DNA of 64,000 bases, from assembly GCA_963576725.1 (NCBI GenBank), contig OY755244.1, positions 33,825,876 through 33,889,875 of the forward strand, read 5' to 3'. The DNA is from Azorinus chamasolen (taxonomy: Eukaryota; Mollusca; Bivalvia; Cardiida; Solecurtidae). The translations under genes and the position numbers were made by a program. Positions within the stretch are counted from its first letter, which is position 1. Every line of letters begins with the position of its first letter. Below, piece after piece: positions 42,351-54,689 of this stretch. The notes under the pieces are model-generated. The model ran no database searches, was not told the DNA's origin, and was given only the letters and a program-made list of their open reading frames with translations.

Positions 42351-42570
42351 AGGATCCTATTTATGATAAACTATTTCCATGATGAAAAAATATGTGTGAA
42401 TAAATCACTTCACGAATATATACCCTTCATTCCACGTGCCTGTTTAAACCAATGCAAACATAGTAGACCCAGATCAAACGCATTGAAACAAATTTACAAA
42501 CAGAGTAGATCCAGATCAGACAGCTTCTGTTGTAGCACCCTGTTCAGGTTCTTGTCGATTTGCTTATGAT
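42351..42570. repeat. ~210-bp direct duplication, copy 2
   Basis: Partner of 40019-40225; it has an extra GTTGTAGCACCCTGT segment in the palindromic core, restoring more of the hairpin than copy 1 keeps. Confidence 0.75.
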
Positions 42571-43620
42571 ATAATATACCGGTAGGTCTGGTTGTACAAT
42601 TACTGCCATAGCCTGTGCTCATATATACTCTCCATAAAATCTTACATTTCTTACATGAATATTCATGAAGAAGATCTAAAGGCCTTTTTTTCACAATGTT
42701 AACTTTTCAAATAGATCATTGGCTCTGAAAGATCAATTATAATTAGATCAACAAAATTTCATAAGCAAACAGAGCAGAACCTGATCAGACAGCTCTTACA
42801 GGAACTGTCCGATCTGGATATACTCTATTTGCAAACGCGCGTGAAGCTGTTTATATAATAAGAGAAGGATTGGGAATTTGATTTTAAAGCAAATTAGGTG
42901 TCTGCTGCCAACAGTGCTAAATCGTGTTTGTTAATCATTTTTTCTCTCTTAAGAATATTTATTAAAGATTTCATGACCTCATGAATATTCATTACAGGGA
43001 TTACAGAGGCACTAGACAACCCTGGTCGAATCTAAAGAGATAAGTCTACGGACTAAGCAATCAGAGTAGAACCTGATCTGACAGTTCCTGCATGATTTGG
43101 GTTTACGCTGTTAACAAAACGTTTGTATAGAATAATTTTCCACGAAGAAAAAGCCCATTAACCTACAGTGCTAGACCTAAGTCACATTTATAACAGAATG
43201 TAGCATATCCTTTTTTATAATTGTAGACCAAAGTCATCGACTGCACTATTTTCTCTAGTATAAATTTCACGGAAACAGCCATCGGGACAAAATGTAAGCT
43301 GACCCAATATAAATCACATCACATTTTCTTGAACTTCTCGTCTTTTGGTAATTTAAATAATCCCATTTAGTCTCTGTTGGATTAGGAGCTACACCCATAG
43401 GCAGGGATACACCCATAGGCAGCACAAATTACCATTTTAGCACTCAAAACGAAGCAGAAGTACATTACGTGCGATTCTTTTCTATACGATATCTAGTTCG
43501 ACATTTATAGCGAATGTCACAAGTGACTTCATCACAAGGGAGATAAACGAACAACCAAAATCAGCCTGTGCTTACTTATTGGTGATATATGACAGCTGCT
43601 ATGTGCGATATGACTGTATT
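42571..43620. other. No gene; two dispersed palindromes
   Basis: Copies of the dispersed palindrome at about 42760-42835 (nearly complete) and 43045-43120 (diverged). The remainder is AT-rich with no recognised feature. Confidence 0.6.
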
Positions 43621-43621
43621 T

Positions 43622-45265
43622 TTTTATACGCCCGTTTGAAAAAACGGGACGTATTATGGAATAGCGCTGTCTGGTTGTCTGGTTGTCTGGTTGTCTGTCC
43701 GTCTGTCCGTCTGTACGTCTGTAACATCTCTAACTCAAGTTCCGCTTGGTGGATCCTTCTCAAATTTTAACACAATGTTTATCTAGACATTCTACAGTTG
43801 CCTGCCAAGTCCCGGTTTGTTTATCCAAGGTCAAGGTCACACAATTGGACTTAGAATTTTCGTTTAGCAAAAAATTTAACCGGTCTGTCTGTCTGTAACA
43901 TCTCTAACTCAAGTTCCGCTTGGTGGATCCTTCCCAAATTTAATCATAATGTTTATCTAGACATGCTACAGTGGCCTGTCATGTCTCGGCTCGTTTATCC
44001 AAGGTCAAGGTCGCTTAATTGGACTTAGAATTTGCGTTTAGCATTTGCGTTAAGCAAAAATGTTAACCTCAATTTATGTGGAACAAGTCCACTTATCTAC
44101 ATAACACTTAGAGATAAAGCTTTGAAACTTGGAACACTTGTTCACCGTCACAACCTTCACCTGTAGACAAGAGTAAATAACTCTGTCAAGCATTTTGACT
44201 GAATTATGCCCCTTTTTAACTTAGAATTTTTGGTTAAGGCTTTGTTAAAGTCCATTTCTTTACATGCGTTAAGCAAAAATGTTAACCTCAATTTATGTGG
44301 AACAAGTCCACTTATCTACATAACACTTAGAGATAAAGCTTTGAAACTTGGAACACTTGTTCACCGTCACAACCTTCACCTGTAGGCAAGAGTAAATAAC
44401 TCTGTCAAGCATTTTGACCGAATTATGCCCCTTTTTAACTTAGAATTTTTGGTTAAGGCTTTGTTAAAGTCCATTTCTTTACATAACACTTTGAGATAAA
44501 GCTTTAAAACTTGGAACACTTGTTCACCGTCACAACCTTCTCCTGTAGGCAAGAGTAAATAACTCTGTCAAGCATTTTGACCGAATTATGCCCCTTTTTA
44601 ACTAAGAAATTTTGGTTAAGGCTTTGTTAAAGTCCATTTATTTACATAACCCTTTGAGATAAAGGTTTTAAACTTGGAACACTTGTTCACCGTCAATACC
44701 TTCACCTGTAGGCAAGAGAAAATAACTCTGTCAAGCATTTTGACCGAATTATACCCCTTTTTAACTTAGAATTTTTTGTTACGGTTTTGGTTAAAGTCCA
44801 CTTATTTACATAACCCTTTGAGATAAAGCTTTTAAACTTGGAGCACTTGTTCACCATCACAAGCTTCACCTGTAGGCAAGAGTACATAACTCTGTCTAAC
44901 ATTTTGACATGATTATGACGCTTTTTAGCTTGGAAATTTTGGTTAAGGTTTTGGTTAAAGTCCACTTATTAACATAACCCTTTCAGATAAAGCTTTTAAA
45001 CTTGAAACATTTGTTCACCATCAGAAGCTTCATCTGTAGGCAAGAGTAAATACAATGCAACTCTGTCAAGCATTTAGACACAATTATGGCACTTTTCAAT
45101 TTAGAATTTTTGGTTAAGGTTTTTTGTTAAAGTATGTCTATTTACAACCTTGAAACTTGGTCGCAAAATTGGGCTTAGAATTTGAGTTCAGCAAATACGT
45201 TAACCCCAGTTAATGTTGAACAAGACCCCGACGGGCGTATATTGTGTCCACTGGCACTCTTGTTG
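43622..45265. repeat. CGGGCGTATA-type tandem cassette, copy 2
   Basis: Same termini and monomers as 32862-34412, with about eight monomers of ~170 bp. A leader-proximal segment (TGCGTTAAGCAAAAATGTTA through AACAAGTCCACTTATCTACA) is duplicated at about 44050 and 44270, showing internal unequal exchange. Confidence 0.8.
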
Positions 45266-46880
45266 TGTTTTCGAAACTACGTCGTACAAGGTACCCATTT
45301 GTCAAATATTTACGAAAAAGTGGCCCGCCTGTTTACTTGACCTTTAAAGCTTGGCATGTAGCATGATATAATGGTCCTGTACCAAATTTGTTCATAACAT
45401 GAACCCTGGGGCCAAAAATGGGGCCAAAAAACGGGGGGGGGGCGCTTATCAGATTTTCATAGGATAATCTTTAAAAAATACTTCTTCTCTGAAACTGTAA
45501 GGCACAGACCTTTGATATTTGGTATGTAGCATTATCTAATGGACCTCTACAAAGATTGTTCAAATTATTACCCTGGCCAAAATCACAGGGGTCTGGACCG
45601 CTTCATTGGAGTCTATATGTAATATATAAGTTATTATATAGTACATATAGACCCAAATGAAGCGGTCCAGACCCCTGTGGCCAAAATGACCCGGCCCTGA
45701 GGCTTAACAGTTTTTGAAAGGAAAATCTTTACATGTCTTCTTGTCCCCGAGCTTAGATATTTGGTGTATATATTTACTTAGTATACCTTTGAAACAGACT
45801 TTTTCACGTCAGGAACCACAGTTTCCCCTTAGACAGAGGTCAAAATCAGTATCACACTCCGGCTGCAAGCTGGGCAGGGGGTGTTATGTCATTGACACCT
45901 AACCTCAATACAGTAGAAATTGTGTTTAGAGAAACAAGTAACCAACATTCATTTTGTATTGAGAAAACTAAGTGGTTGAATTATTTTTGAAAGTCGTTTT
46001 AGCTTTCTGTAACAGTTAATATACTTTAGCTCAGAATCAAAACTGTGTTCTAAATTCAATCAAGTCATGCTCAGCAGTGATGGGGTTAACACTGATTTCT
46101 GTCATTTGTCAGAAATTCTGTCTGCTGAATAGCGAACATTCTCAATATATCACTGTTACTCTATAATATAAGCGAAACAGTGGGCCAATGGCCTTTTTTC
46201 ATTGGACAATCTTTAAAAATCTTTATCTCTGAAACTGTAAGGCCTAGATAATGGTATGTAGCATCTTTTAAAGACTCTTTTCCAAGACTGTTCAAATTGT
46301 GACACCTTGGGGAAAAAATGGCCCAGACACATACAGTAAAATAGCGATAATCCGAGGACTGTCGGGAACTGAGAAAATACTCGCACTACTACCACCCTTG
46401 GATTATCCATGTGGATTTTACGTGTACTTTGTGGATTTGACGTGTAAAATCTATCGTATAGTGTATGCGCAAACATGCTTTTTGCCAACAGAATATTATT
46501 CAACAGTTAAATAATATGTTTGCATATATTTAGACACGTCTTGTTTAACCAGGCGCTTGCTAGAGGTAAACAATCTTATTGAGTATTTAAGATGAACAAA
46601 GCCGAGTGTTCCGATTATTAATAAATTTCACAACTGGAATTACTCGCCCTGATTTTTAACTCATCTGTTTAGGAGAAAAGTCGAGCTATTATGATCACTG
46701 GGTCGTAGTCGTTGTCGGCGGCGGCATGCAAAAACTTTAATGTAGCTCATTGCTCGAAAAGTATAAGAGATATCAACATAAAACTTCATAGATTAGTAGA
46801 TCTCATTGAGGGAAAGGTCCCTCCCCCTACATAAGACCCATAACTCTTGTTTTTCAAATTTTGGAGTTATGGCCCTTTAT
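45266..46880. other. Repeat fragments, no gene
   Basis: Contains diverged monomers of the ~155-bp GAAACTGTAAGGC family (about 45360-45570 and 46190-46330), a ~108-bp hairpin at 45578-45685 (arms CACAGGGGTCTGGACCGCTT and AAGCGGTCCAGACCCCTGTG), and the inverted end of the 515-bp repeat (45341-45357). ATACAGTAAAATAGCGATAA near 46334 resembles a pogo/Tigger terminus, but no partner was found. Confidence 0.55.
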
Positions 46881-46881
46881 T

Positions 46882-47578
46882 TTTATACGCCCACCTAATA
46901 AAGGTGGACGTATATTGGGGTGGCCCTGTCCGTCCATTCGTTCGTTCATTCGTTAGTTTGTTTGTTCGTCCGTCAACATTTTGTTTGTCAGCTGTTTTCT
47001 GGGAAAACTATTTGACAGATATTAAGGAAACTTCAAACAAATGTTTAATGCATCAAGATCTGAAGCTGAGTCAATTCTGAGGTTCATTGGAATTGTCATT
47101 TCGGCGTTGTGTCCCTTGCACTTAAAAATAATGCAAATATATGCAAATAGTTAGTCCGCTGTTTTCCGGGAAAATTAATGAAACTTTACACAAATGTTTA
47201 ATGCATCAAGATCTGAAGCTGAGTTGATTCTGAGGTTCATTTGATTTGTCGTGTCGGAATTATGGCCCTTTCACTTGAAAAATAATGCAATTTTTTCCAC
47301 TGGGAAAACTATTTGACAGATATTAATGAAACTTCAAACAAATGTTTAATGCATCAAGATCTGAAGCTGAGTTGATTCTGAGGTTCAGCTGATTTGTCGT
47401 TTCGGAATTATGGTCCTTGTACTTAAAGAATAATGCAATTTTTTTCCACTGGGAAAACTATTTGACAGATATTGATGAAACTTCACACAAATGTTTAATG
47501 CATCAAGATGTGTAGCTGAGCTGATTCTGAGGTTAATTTGATTTGCCGTTTTGGAGTTATAGCCATTGCACTTAAAAA
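46882..47578. repeat. Tandem cassette, ~125-bp monomers
   Basis: Leader hairpin ATACGCCCACCTAATAAAGG / TGGACGTAT, then GTCCGTCCATTCGTTCG, then four to five monomers (GGGAAAACTATTTGACAGAT, AATGCATCAAGATCTGAAGC, GATTCTGAGGTTCA). It abuts the inverted CGGGCGTATA cassette at 47583. Confidence 0.75.
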
Positions 47579-47582
47579 AAAC

Positions 47583-48310
47583 AAGAGTGCCAGCGGGCAC
47601 AATATACGCTCGTTTAGGTCTTGTTCAACATAAACTGAGGTTAACGTATTTGCTAAACTCAAATTCTAAGTCCAATTGTGCGACCAAGTTTCCAGGCTTT
47701 ATCTCAAAAGGTTGTAATTAGGTGTACTTTAACAAAAACCTTAACCAAATATTTTAAATTAAAAAATGCCATAATTCTGTCTAAATGCTTGACAGAGTTA
47801 TTTACTCTTGTCTACAGATGAAGCTTCAGATGGTGAACAGGTGTTCCAAGTTTAAAAGCTTTAACTCAAAGGGTTATGTTAATAAGTGGACTTTAACCAA
47901 AACTTTAACCAAAATTTCCTTATAAGTTAAAAAGGTCCATAATTCTGTCCAAATGTGGACAAATAAGTGGACAGCACACTCGACTATTCTCAGTATTATT
48001 AGTGTAAAAATGCTTGATAGTAGACTAAAATGGTGTCCTATGATACTAGAAGCAAGTATTCAAAGTCTCAGTAAAATGTATTTAAGAGTATTCAAGATGT
48101 AGGACATCTCTTTGAAATCTTTAATGAAAAGAAAAAAGTTAAAAAGGGCAATAATTATGTTAAAATGCTTGACAGAGTAATGTTCTCTTGCCTACAGATG
48201 AAGCTTGTGGTTGTAAACAGGTGTTCCAAGTTTCAAAGCTTTATCCCAAAGGGTTATGTAAATAAGTGGACTTTAACAAAAACCGTAATCAAAAATTCTT
48301 AAATACTTGA
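47583..48310. repeat. CGGGCGTATA-type cassette, inverted partial copy
   Basis: Starts AACAAGAGTGCCAGCGGGCA, then CAATATACGCTCGT, the reverse complement of the ends at 34412 and 45265. Three to four monomers follow, interrupted at about 47955-48150 by unrelated sequence. Confidence 0.7.
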
Positions 48311-48599
48311 TCTAATCTCTGATCTAATATTTCGACCACTAAGGGCCTTTTTCAAAGATTATCATGTCAAAATACAAGTCACATTTTTGTCACATGCATT
48401 CCGCCATAAAATCAAAGATTATCATGTCAAAATACACGTCACATTTTTTTACATGCATTCAGCCATAAAATCAAAGAGAATGATGTTGATCCAGCATCAT
48501 GGTGACAATGGGTTGTTATTTAAAATGTCATGACGTCATCAAAATGATGTCATCAAATGACGTCATGTGTGCAACGACGTCATGCATGCATTAGCGCAT

Positions 48600-48935
48600 T
48601 ATCCTCGGCGAGACTGAGAGAGAAATTCGGGAGAGAATGAAAGAACATTTGAAAGAACATTTGAGTGATGTGAGGCATGAGAGAGAATGAAAGAACATTT
48701 GAAAGAACATTTGAGTGATGTGAGGCATGAGAGAGAGAAGCCAATAAACAGACATTTTGGAATCGGTGGTCATAGCAGTGATGATGTGAGATTTGTAGTT
48801 TTGAAACGGATATTCCTTGCATGTAGAATTGAATATCAGATCCATGAAACTGATTGGATATGGAGGCTGAGAACGTACAGACCATTTGGCTGTAACATCA
48901 AATATTTTATGTATTATATTAATTCCCTTTTTATG
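48600..48935 (+). pseudogene. GIY-YIG endonuclease fragment of a different PLE
   Basis: The plus-strand frame (48687-48968) reads EHLSDVRHEREKPINRHFG, GGHSSDDVRFVVLKRIF and ETDWIWRLRTYRPFGCNIKY. The last block is the C-terminal half of a PLE-type GIY-YIG domain (final helix and xxPFGxN). The GIY and YIG strands are missing. A 58-bp duplication (GAGAGAATGAAAGAACATTT, about 48631-48735) precedes it. It differs from PLE-A/B in sequence (RTYRPFG versus QTPFPLG), so it belongs to another PLE family. Confidence 0.65.
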
Positions 48936-51350
48936 CCCCCAAAGCTAGGCTTTGGCAGCATATTGTGATCGCGTGGGTGTGTGGGTGTGTGTGTGTGTGT
49001 GTGTGTGGGGGGGGGGGGGTGTGGGTGTGTGTACCTTTTGTCCGGAGTATATTTCCTTTGTCACATCAGCTACGGATACCAAATTTGGTGTGTGAGTTCA
49101 TCTAGGGATGGCGGAGTGTCGCGTACCATTTTCAGGTCACTGTGACCTTGACCTTGACCTTTGTCCGATTTTACAAAAAGCTTGTCCAGAGCATATCTCC
49201 TATACCTTACCAGCTAAGGATTCAAAATTTGGTATGTGAGTTCATCTTGGGATGGCGGAGTGTCGCGTACCATTTTCAGGTCACTGTAACCTTGACCTTT
49301 GACCTCGATTTTTTTTTATACCTTACTAGCTACAAAAAGCTTGTCCGGAGTATATCTCCTATACCTTACCAGCTAAGGATTCCAAATTTAGTGTGTGAGT
49401 TCATCTTGGGATGGCGCAGTGTCGCGTACCATTTTCAATTCACTGTGACCTTGACCTTGACCTTTGTCCGATTTTACAAAAAGCTTGTCCAGAGCATATC
49501 TCCTATACCTTACCAGATACAGATTCAAAATTTGGTGTGTGAGAGAGATCACCTTGAGATGGCGGAGTGTCGCGTACCATTTTCAGGTCACTCTGACCTT
49601 GACATTGACCTTTGACTTCGATTTTACAAAAAGCTTGTCCGGAACATATCTCCTATACCTTACCAGCTACGGGTTCCAAATTTGGTATGTTGGTTCATCT
49701 TGGGATGGCGGAGTTTTTTCATGTCACTGTGACCTTGACCTTTGACCTCGATTTTTACAAAAGGCTTATACCTTACCAGTTCCAAAAAGCTTGTCCGGAG
49801 TTTATCTCCTATACTTTACCAGCTACGGATTCCAAATTTGGTGTGTGAGTTCATCTTGGGATTGCGGAGTGTTCCGTATCATTTTCAGTTCACTGTGACC
49901 TTGACCTTTGACAGATTTTACAAAAAGCTTGTCCGGAGCATATCTCCTATACCTTACCAGCTACGGATTCCAAATAAGATCATCTTGAGATGGTGGAGTG
50001 TTGCGTACCATTTTCAGGTCACTATGACCTTGCCATTGACCTTTGACCTCGATTTTAAAAAAAGCTTGTCCGGAGCATATCTCCTTACCAGCTACGAATT
50101 CCAAATTTGGTGTGTGAGTTCATCTTGGGATGGAGGAGTGTCGCATACCATTTTCAGGTCACTGTGACCTTGCCCTTCGACCTCGATTTTACAAAAAGGT
50201 TGTCCAGAGAATATCTCCTATACCTTACCAGCTACGGATTCCAAATTTGGTGTGGTAGTTTATCTTGGGATGGCGGAGTGTAGCGTACCATTTTCTGGTC
50301 ACTGTGACCTTGACCTTTGACCTCGATTTTACACAAAGCTTTTCCGGAGCTTTTCTCCAATACCTTACCAGCTAAGGATTCCAAATTTTGTTTGTGAGTT
50401 CATCTTGGGATGGCAGAGAGTCGTGTAACATGTTCAGATCACTGACCTGGACCTTGACCTTTGACCTCAATTTTACAGTCCGGGGCATATCTCCTATACC
50501 TTACCAGATACAAAAAAGTTTGTCCAGAGCATATCTCCTATACTTTATTAGCTACGGATTCCAAATTTGGTGTGTGAGTTCATCTTGGGATGGAGGAGTG
50601 TTGCGTACCATTTTCTGGTCACTGTGACCTTGACCTTTGACCTCGATTTTACACAAAGCTTGTCCGGAGTATTTCTCCTATACCTTACCAGCTAAGGATT
50701 CCAAATTTTGTTTGTGAGTTCATCTTGGGATGGCGGAGAGTCGTGTACCATTTTCAGATCACTGACCTGGACCTTGACCTTTGACCTCAATTTTACAGTC
50801 CGGAGCATATCTCCTATACCTAACCAGATACAAAAAAGCTTTCCAGAGCATATCTCCTATACTTCACCAGCTACGGATTCCAAATTTGGTGTGTGAGTTC
50901 ATCTTGGGATGGAGGAGTGTTGCGTACCATTTTCTGGTCACTGTGACCTTGACCTTTGCCCTCGATTTTACACAAAGCTTGTCCGGAGCATTTCTCATAT
51001 ACCTTACCAGCTACGGATTCCAAATTTTGTTTGTGAGTTCATCTTGGGATGGCGGTGAGTCGTGTACCATTTTCAGATCACTGACCTTGACCTTGACCTT
51101 TGACCTCAATTCTACAGTCCGGAGCATATCTCCTATACCTTACCAGATACAAAAAGCTTGTCCAGATCATATCGCCTATACCTTACAAGCTACAGATTCC
51201 GAATTTGGTGTGTGAGTTCATCTTCGGATGGCGGAGTGTCGCCTACCATTTTTAGGTCAATGTGCCCTTGGCCTTTGACCTTGATTTTACTAACAGCTTG
51301 TCCGGAGCATATCTCCTATACGTTATCAATTACAGATTCCAAATTTGTAA
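48936..51350. repeat. Tandem cassette, ~155-bp monomers, about 14 units
   Basis: Leader hairpin ATGCCCCCAAAGCTAGGCTT / TGGCAGCAT, then a GT microsatellite (48970-49032), then monomers containing TGTCCGGAGCATATCTCCTA, CCTTACCAGCTACGGATTCC, TGGGATGGCGGAGTG and GGTCACTGTGACCTTGACCT. It gives many long but meaningless frames on the plus strand. GGTCACTGTGACCTTGACCT resembles a nuclear-receptor response element (TGACCTTG), repeated in each unit. Confidence 0.8.
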
Positions 51351-51364
51351 TTTGTAAGTATTGG

Positions 51365-51700
51365 ACAGGTATGCTTAGGCAAACAGTGTAGACCCAAATC
51401 AAACTACAGGGTCTACACTGTTTGCTACTACATTAGCATGAATCAGACATTATAAAGAGCACTAAATACTATTCGTACATGGGTAGGCCATGCTGTTCAA
51501 ATACTTGCAGTGTCAGAACTTTCAGATTAATTACAGCATTATAACAATATAGACCCATATCAGACAGCTCCTGTCGGAGCAACTGGGTCTGCATTGCTTG
51601 CTTACAACACTACCTAAATCAGATGCTATACATGCTTATGCAAAGAATGTAGATCCATATTAGGTAACTTCTGTTGAAGCTGTCTAAGAGCTAGTGTTAC
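51365..51700. repeat. Three diverged dispersed palindromes
   Basis: At about 51368-51425 (short form: AAACAGTGTAGACCCAAATC against GGGTCTACACTGTTTGC), 51540-51605 and 51628-51690. Each sits at the same spacing after a CATGCTTATG-like sequence, so they may derive from a tandem duplication. Confidence 0.7.
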
Positions 51701-51719
51701 ATGAAACTTTGACCATGCG

Positions 51720-52050
51720 TTTAGAATTGACTGAGGGTATGTTTTTAACGTTAAGGATCGACAAGGGTCTTTCTTAAACGTTAAGAATCAACTTAACAGT
51801 AACAATCAACATAACATGTTTTTTTAACATTGAAATTTGACCCTGTGTCTTTTTTTAAAAAAAAACCTTTAAGAATGTACCCAGGATCTGTTTTTTAACG
51901 GTGACAATCAACCCAGGGTCCTTTTTAATGTTGAGAATGACCTAGGGTCCTTTTTAACTAAGTTTCGACCCTTCGCTCTTTTCTTAGCTATCATAATCGT
52001 CAAAGTCTGTTTTTAATGTTAAGAACTGACTCCTGTGTCATTTTTAACAG
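51720..52050. repeat. Degenerate ~40-bp minisatellite
   Basis: Recurring GGGTCCTTTTTAAYGTTRAGAATSRACCYA-like units, seven to eight copies with many indels. No gene. Confidence 0.6.
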
Positions 52051-52189
52051 CATCAAAATTCCATGTTACACCTGCATTACATTGTATTGTTTTTCCGCCA
52101 AAATGCATTTCTGTGTCAAACACTTTGGGGGCATTTGTCGCCCGTGACGACTCTCTTGTTTGGAATATTTTCTTCATAAAGAAATTCTT

Positions 52190-52395
52190 AGTTAAAAAGG
52201 GCCATAATTCTGTCAAAATGCTTAACAGAGTTATATACTCATGCTTACGGATGAAGCTTGTAGTGGTGAACAAGTGTTCTACATTTCAAAGCTTTATTCC
52301 AAAAGGTTATGTGAATAAGTGGAATTTAACAAAAACCTTAACCAAAAATTCTAAGTTAAAAAGGACCATAATTCTGTCAAAATGCTTGACAGATA
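52190..52395. repeat. CGGGCGTATA-family monomers, inverted
   Basis: One and a half monomers (AAAAAGGGCCATAATTCTGT, CAAAATGCTTAACAGAG) matching 47583-48310. They end at TACAGTATAACCTTGGTTAT (52395-52414), which resembles a pogo/Tigger terminus and lies immediately before the large inverted-repeat element. Confidence 0.65.
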
Positions 52396-52429
52396 TACAG
52401 TATAACCTTGGTTATCCGACATACCTTCT

Positions 52430-54352
52430 ACTCAGGGAGCCAGTAGTGCCTACCGTGCACCCCCTAGACTTTTTTTCATGGGTACCAAAATGTTCAGAAA
52501 AGTGTCCTGAATCAGAATCGCGAATGTACTCAAACTTAAATTCTTTTAGGCTATGTGTATTTTAACCGTTTCCATGGCAACCCCCCAGTTTTCGTAATGA
52601 TGACCCATACCTACAAATTCGCCCATTTCACAGCCAGTTTTTGTCCTAAAACTATAAAACTGGTACCAAATGGAAGATAAGACATTGTGCTTTTTTTCTA
52701 ACTTGTTTGTTTTAAATTACCTTATTTGCATACTCATGAATATTAATGAGAACATTAAAAATAGTAAAAAAAGTATAGAAATAACGTAAACCTTTAATTT
52801 TTTTATCCTAAAAATATCAGAAAATAACTTCAAATGCAGTTTAACATAATGACGAAACCCCCAGGAAACAAAATATCCAATTTGAGGACTATAGCATTAA
52901 TTTTAAGCACCATTTTTACCGTTTCCATGGTAACACCCTAGTTTTCGTAATGATGGTCCGACCTGCAAAATCGTCCATATCACAACCAGTTTTTGTCCAA
53001 AACCTATAAAACTGGTACCAAATTGGAGGTAGGACATTGTGCTTTTATTTCCAGTTTTTTTTTAAATTACCTTATTTGCATACTCATGAATATTAATGAG
53101 AACATTAAAAATAGTAAAAACAATACAGAAATAACGTAAATAATGTAAACTATTCACTTTTTATCCTACATATATCAGAAAACAATTTCAAATGCAGTTT
53201 AACCTGATGACAAAATCCTCAGGAAACAAAATATCAAATTTGAGGACCAAAAATTTAACTCTAAGTAACTTTTTAACTGTTTCCATAGTAACCATTCATT
53301 TCACTCTGTTCACACAGTTTTGTTAGTCGACACCTACCTGCAAAACGCTTCCATATACATGTAACAGGAAGTATTTGTGCTAACTGTATAAAACTTGTAC
53401 CGAATTGAAGCTAAGACAGTGTGCTTTAGTTTAAAAGCTTTAATTAGGAATTACCTTATTTGCATACACATGAATATTAATGAGAATAATTAAAAAATAT
53501 AAAAAAATACAGAAATAATGTAAACCTCTCAGTTTTTATCCTACCAATATCAGAAAACAACTTCAAATGTAGTTTAAAATGATGACAAAATACTCAGAAA
53601 GCTAATCATCTTAATTGATACCCAAAAAATGAATTGTAAGTAAGATTGTTACGGTTTCCATGGTAACCGATCCTTTCACAAATTTTGGAAATTTGACATC
53701 CAACTGTAATACTCCGCTAGATCTCGGTTATTTTTGTTGAATCATGAAATCAATTGTTACAAACATAGATATGAGGCATTGCTTTAATAGTAAATATTAC
53801 TTTTCTGATATAAACTAATTTGCATATGTATGAATATTTATGAGAACAGTAATAGATGTTGAAATTTTCGACAGGCACCAGTCTTTCTCTTATAAAGCAA
53901 ACAAATATGGAAAATGGTTAGCTAAAGTTTACTATGATCACTGGATATCACCAAGATTATTAGATAAATAAGTTTGGGACACATTATATAGCACTGATGG
54001 TGATATGTCTGTTTCCTAGGCAACCATTCTAACCTCATTGTTCATATTACAGAGTGTTTACATACCTGCAACATACAAAGATATTGTTGCCTTCTTGGGC
54101 GATAATTATAAATGATATAAACATATACCCGGTAGTTCATGTATGAATCTTAATGTTAGGTTCACTTTATGCAAATTACCTTATTTGCATCCTCATTAAT
54201 ATTAATTAGTGATAAGAAAACAAAGAGAAACAATATTGAAAATAACATGTTTCGGAGTATTCCGAGCACAACATTAAACCATGCTCCAAGTATAGGTTGC
54301 AATAATAAATGTACCTTTTGATGATGAATAAATAAATTGTATGTCTAAAACT
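52430..54352 (+). repeat. Left ~1.9-kb terminal inverted repeat of a large element
   Basis: Reverse complement of 55865-57565 plus 58892-59143. It consists of about five diverged ~360-bp tandem units. Each has an X-box-like palindrome (GTTTCCATGGYAAC at 52568, 52921, 53279, 53654; GTTTCCTAGGCAAC at 54011; a further one at 54375) and, about 160 bp later, TTATTTGCATACTCATGAAT followed by ATTAATGAG. Many X-box-like sites are perfect or one-off matches to GTHNYYATRRNAAC, the RFX factor consensus. ATTTGCAT is the POU octamer. No ORF. Confidence 0.85.
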
Positions 54353-54689
54353 GTTACTAAAATGGCCATGCACTGCTTCCATGGTAACTGTTGAGAGCCA
54401 AGTACTTATGATACCCCCAAACAATCTTCTGTTATTGTTTTTAAAGTGTCAGTGATTTTAAAGCCCTTAAAGCCTGTGTTGAATTCAGGGTTTCAAGACT
54501 GTTTCGACTTTTGATATACCATCATCTGTTGAGAACTGGTAATCCTGTGATGTGTTTTAAGACCCTTTGATTTGTCTGTCTTGCTAAGCCATCATCAGCC
54601 GTACCAATACCGAAGGGAACTGGTGTCAGCAGATTCTGCATCAGCTCACCTATATCAATCTGCATATTGGGTCTTTGTTAACCACTAAT

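Noticed and set aside
49142..51391. Many overlapping plus-strand frames of 60-157 residues
   Set aside because: All are translations of the ~155-bp tandem monomers and occur in several frames with no domain.
52395..52420. pogo/Tigger-type terminus (CAGTATAACCTTGGTTATCC)
   Set aside because: The sequence resembles such an end, but no matching inverted end or transposase was found; the similar stretch near 46334 is also unpaired. Not called as an element.
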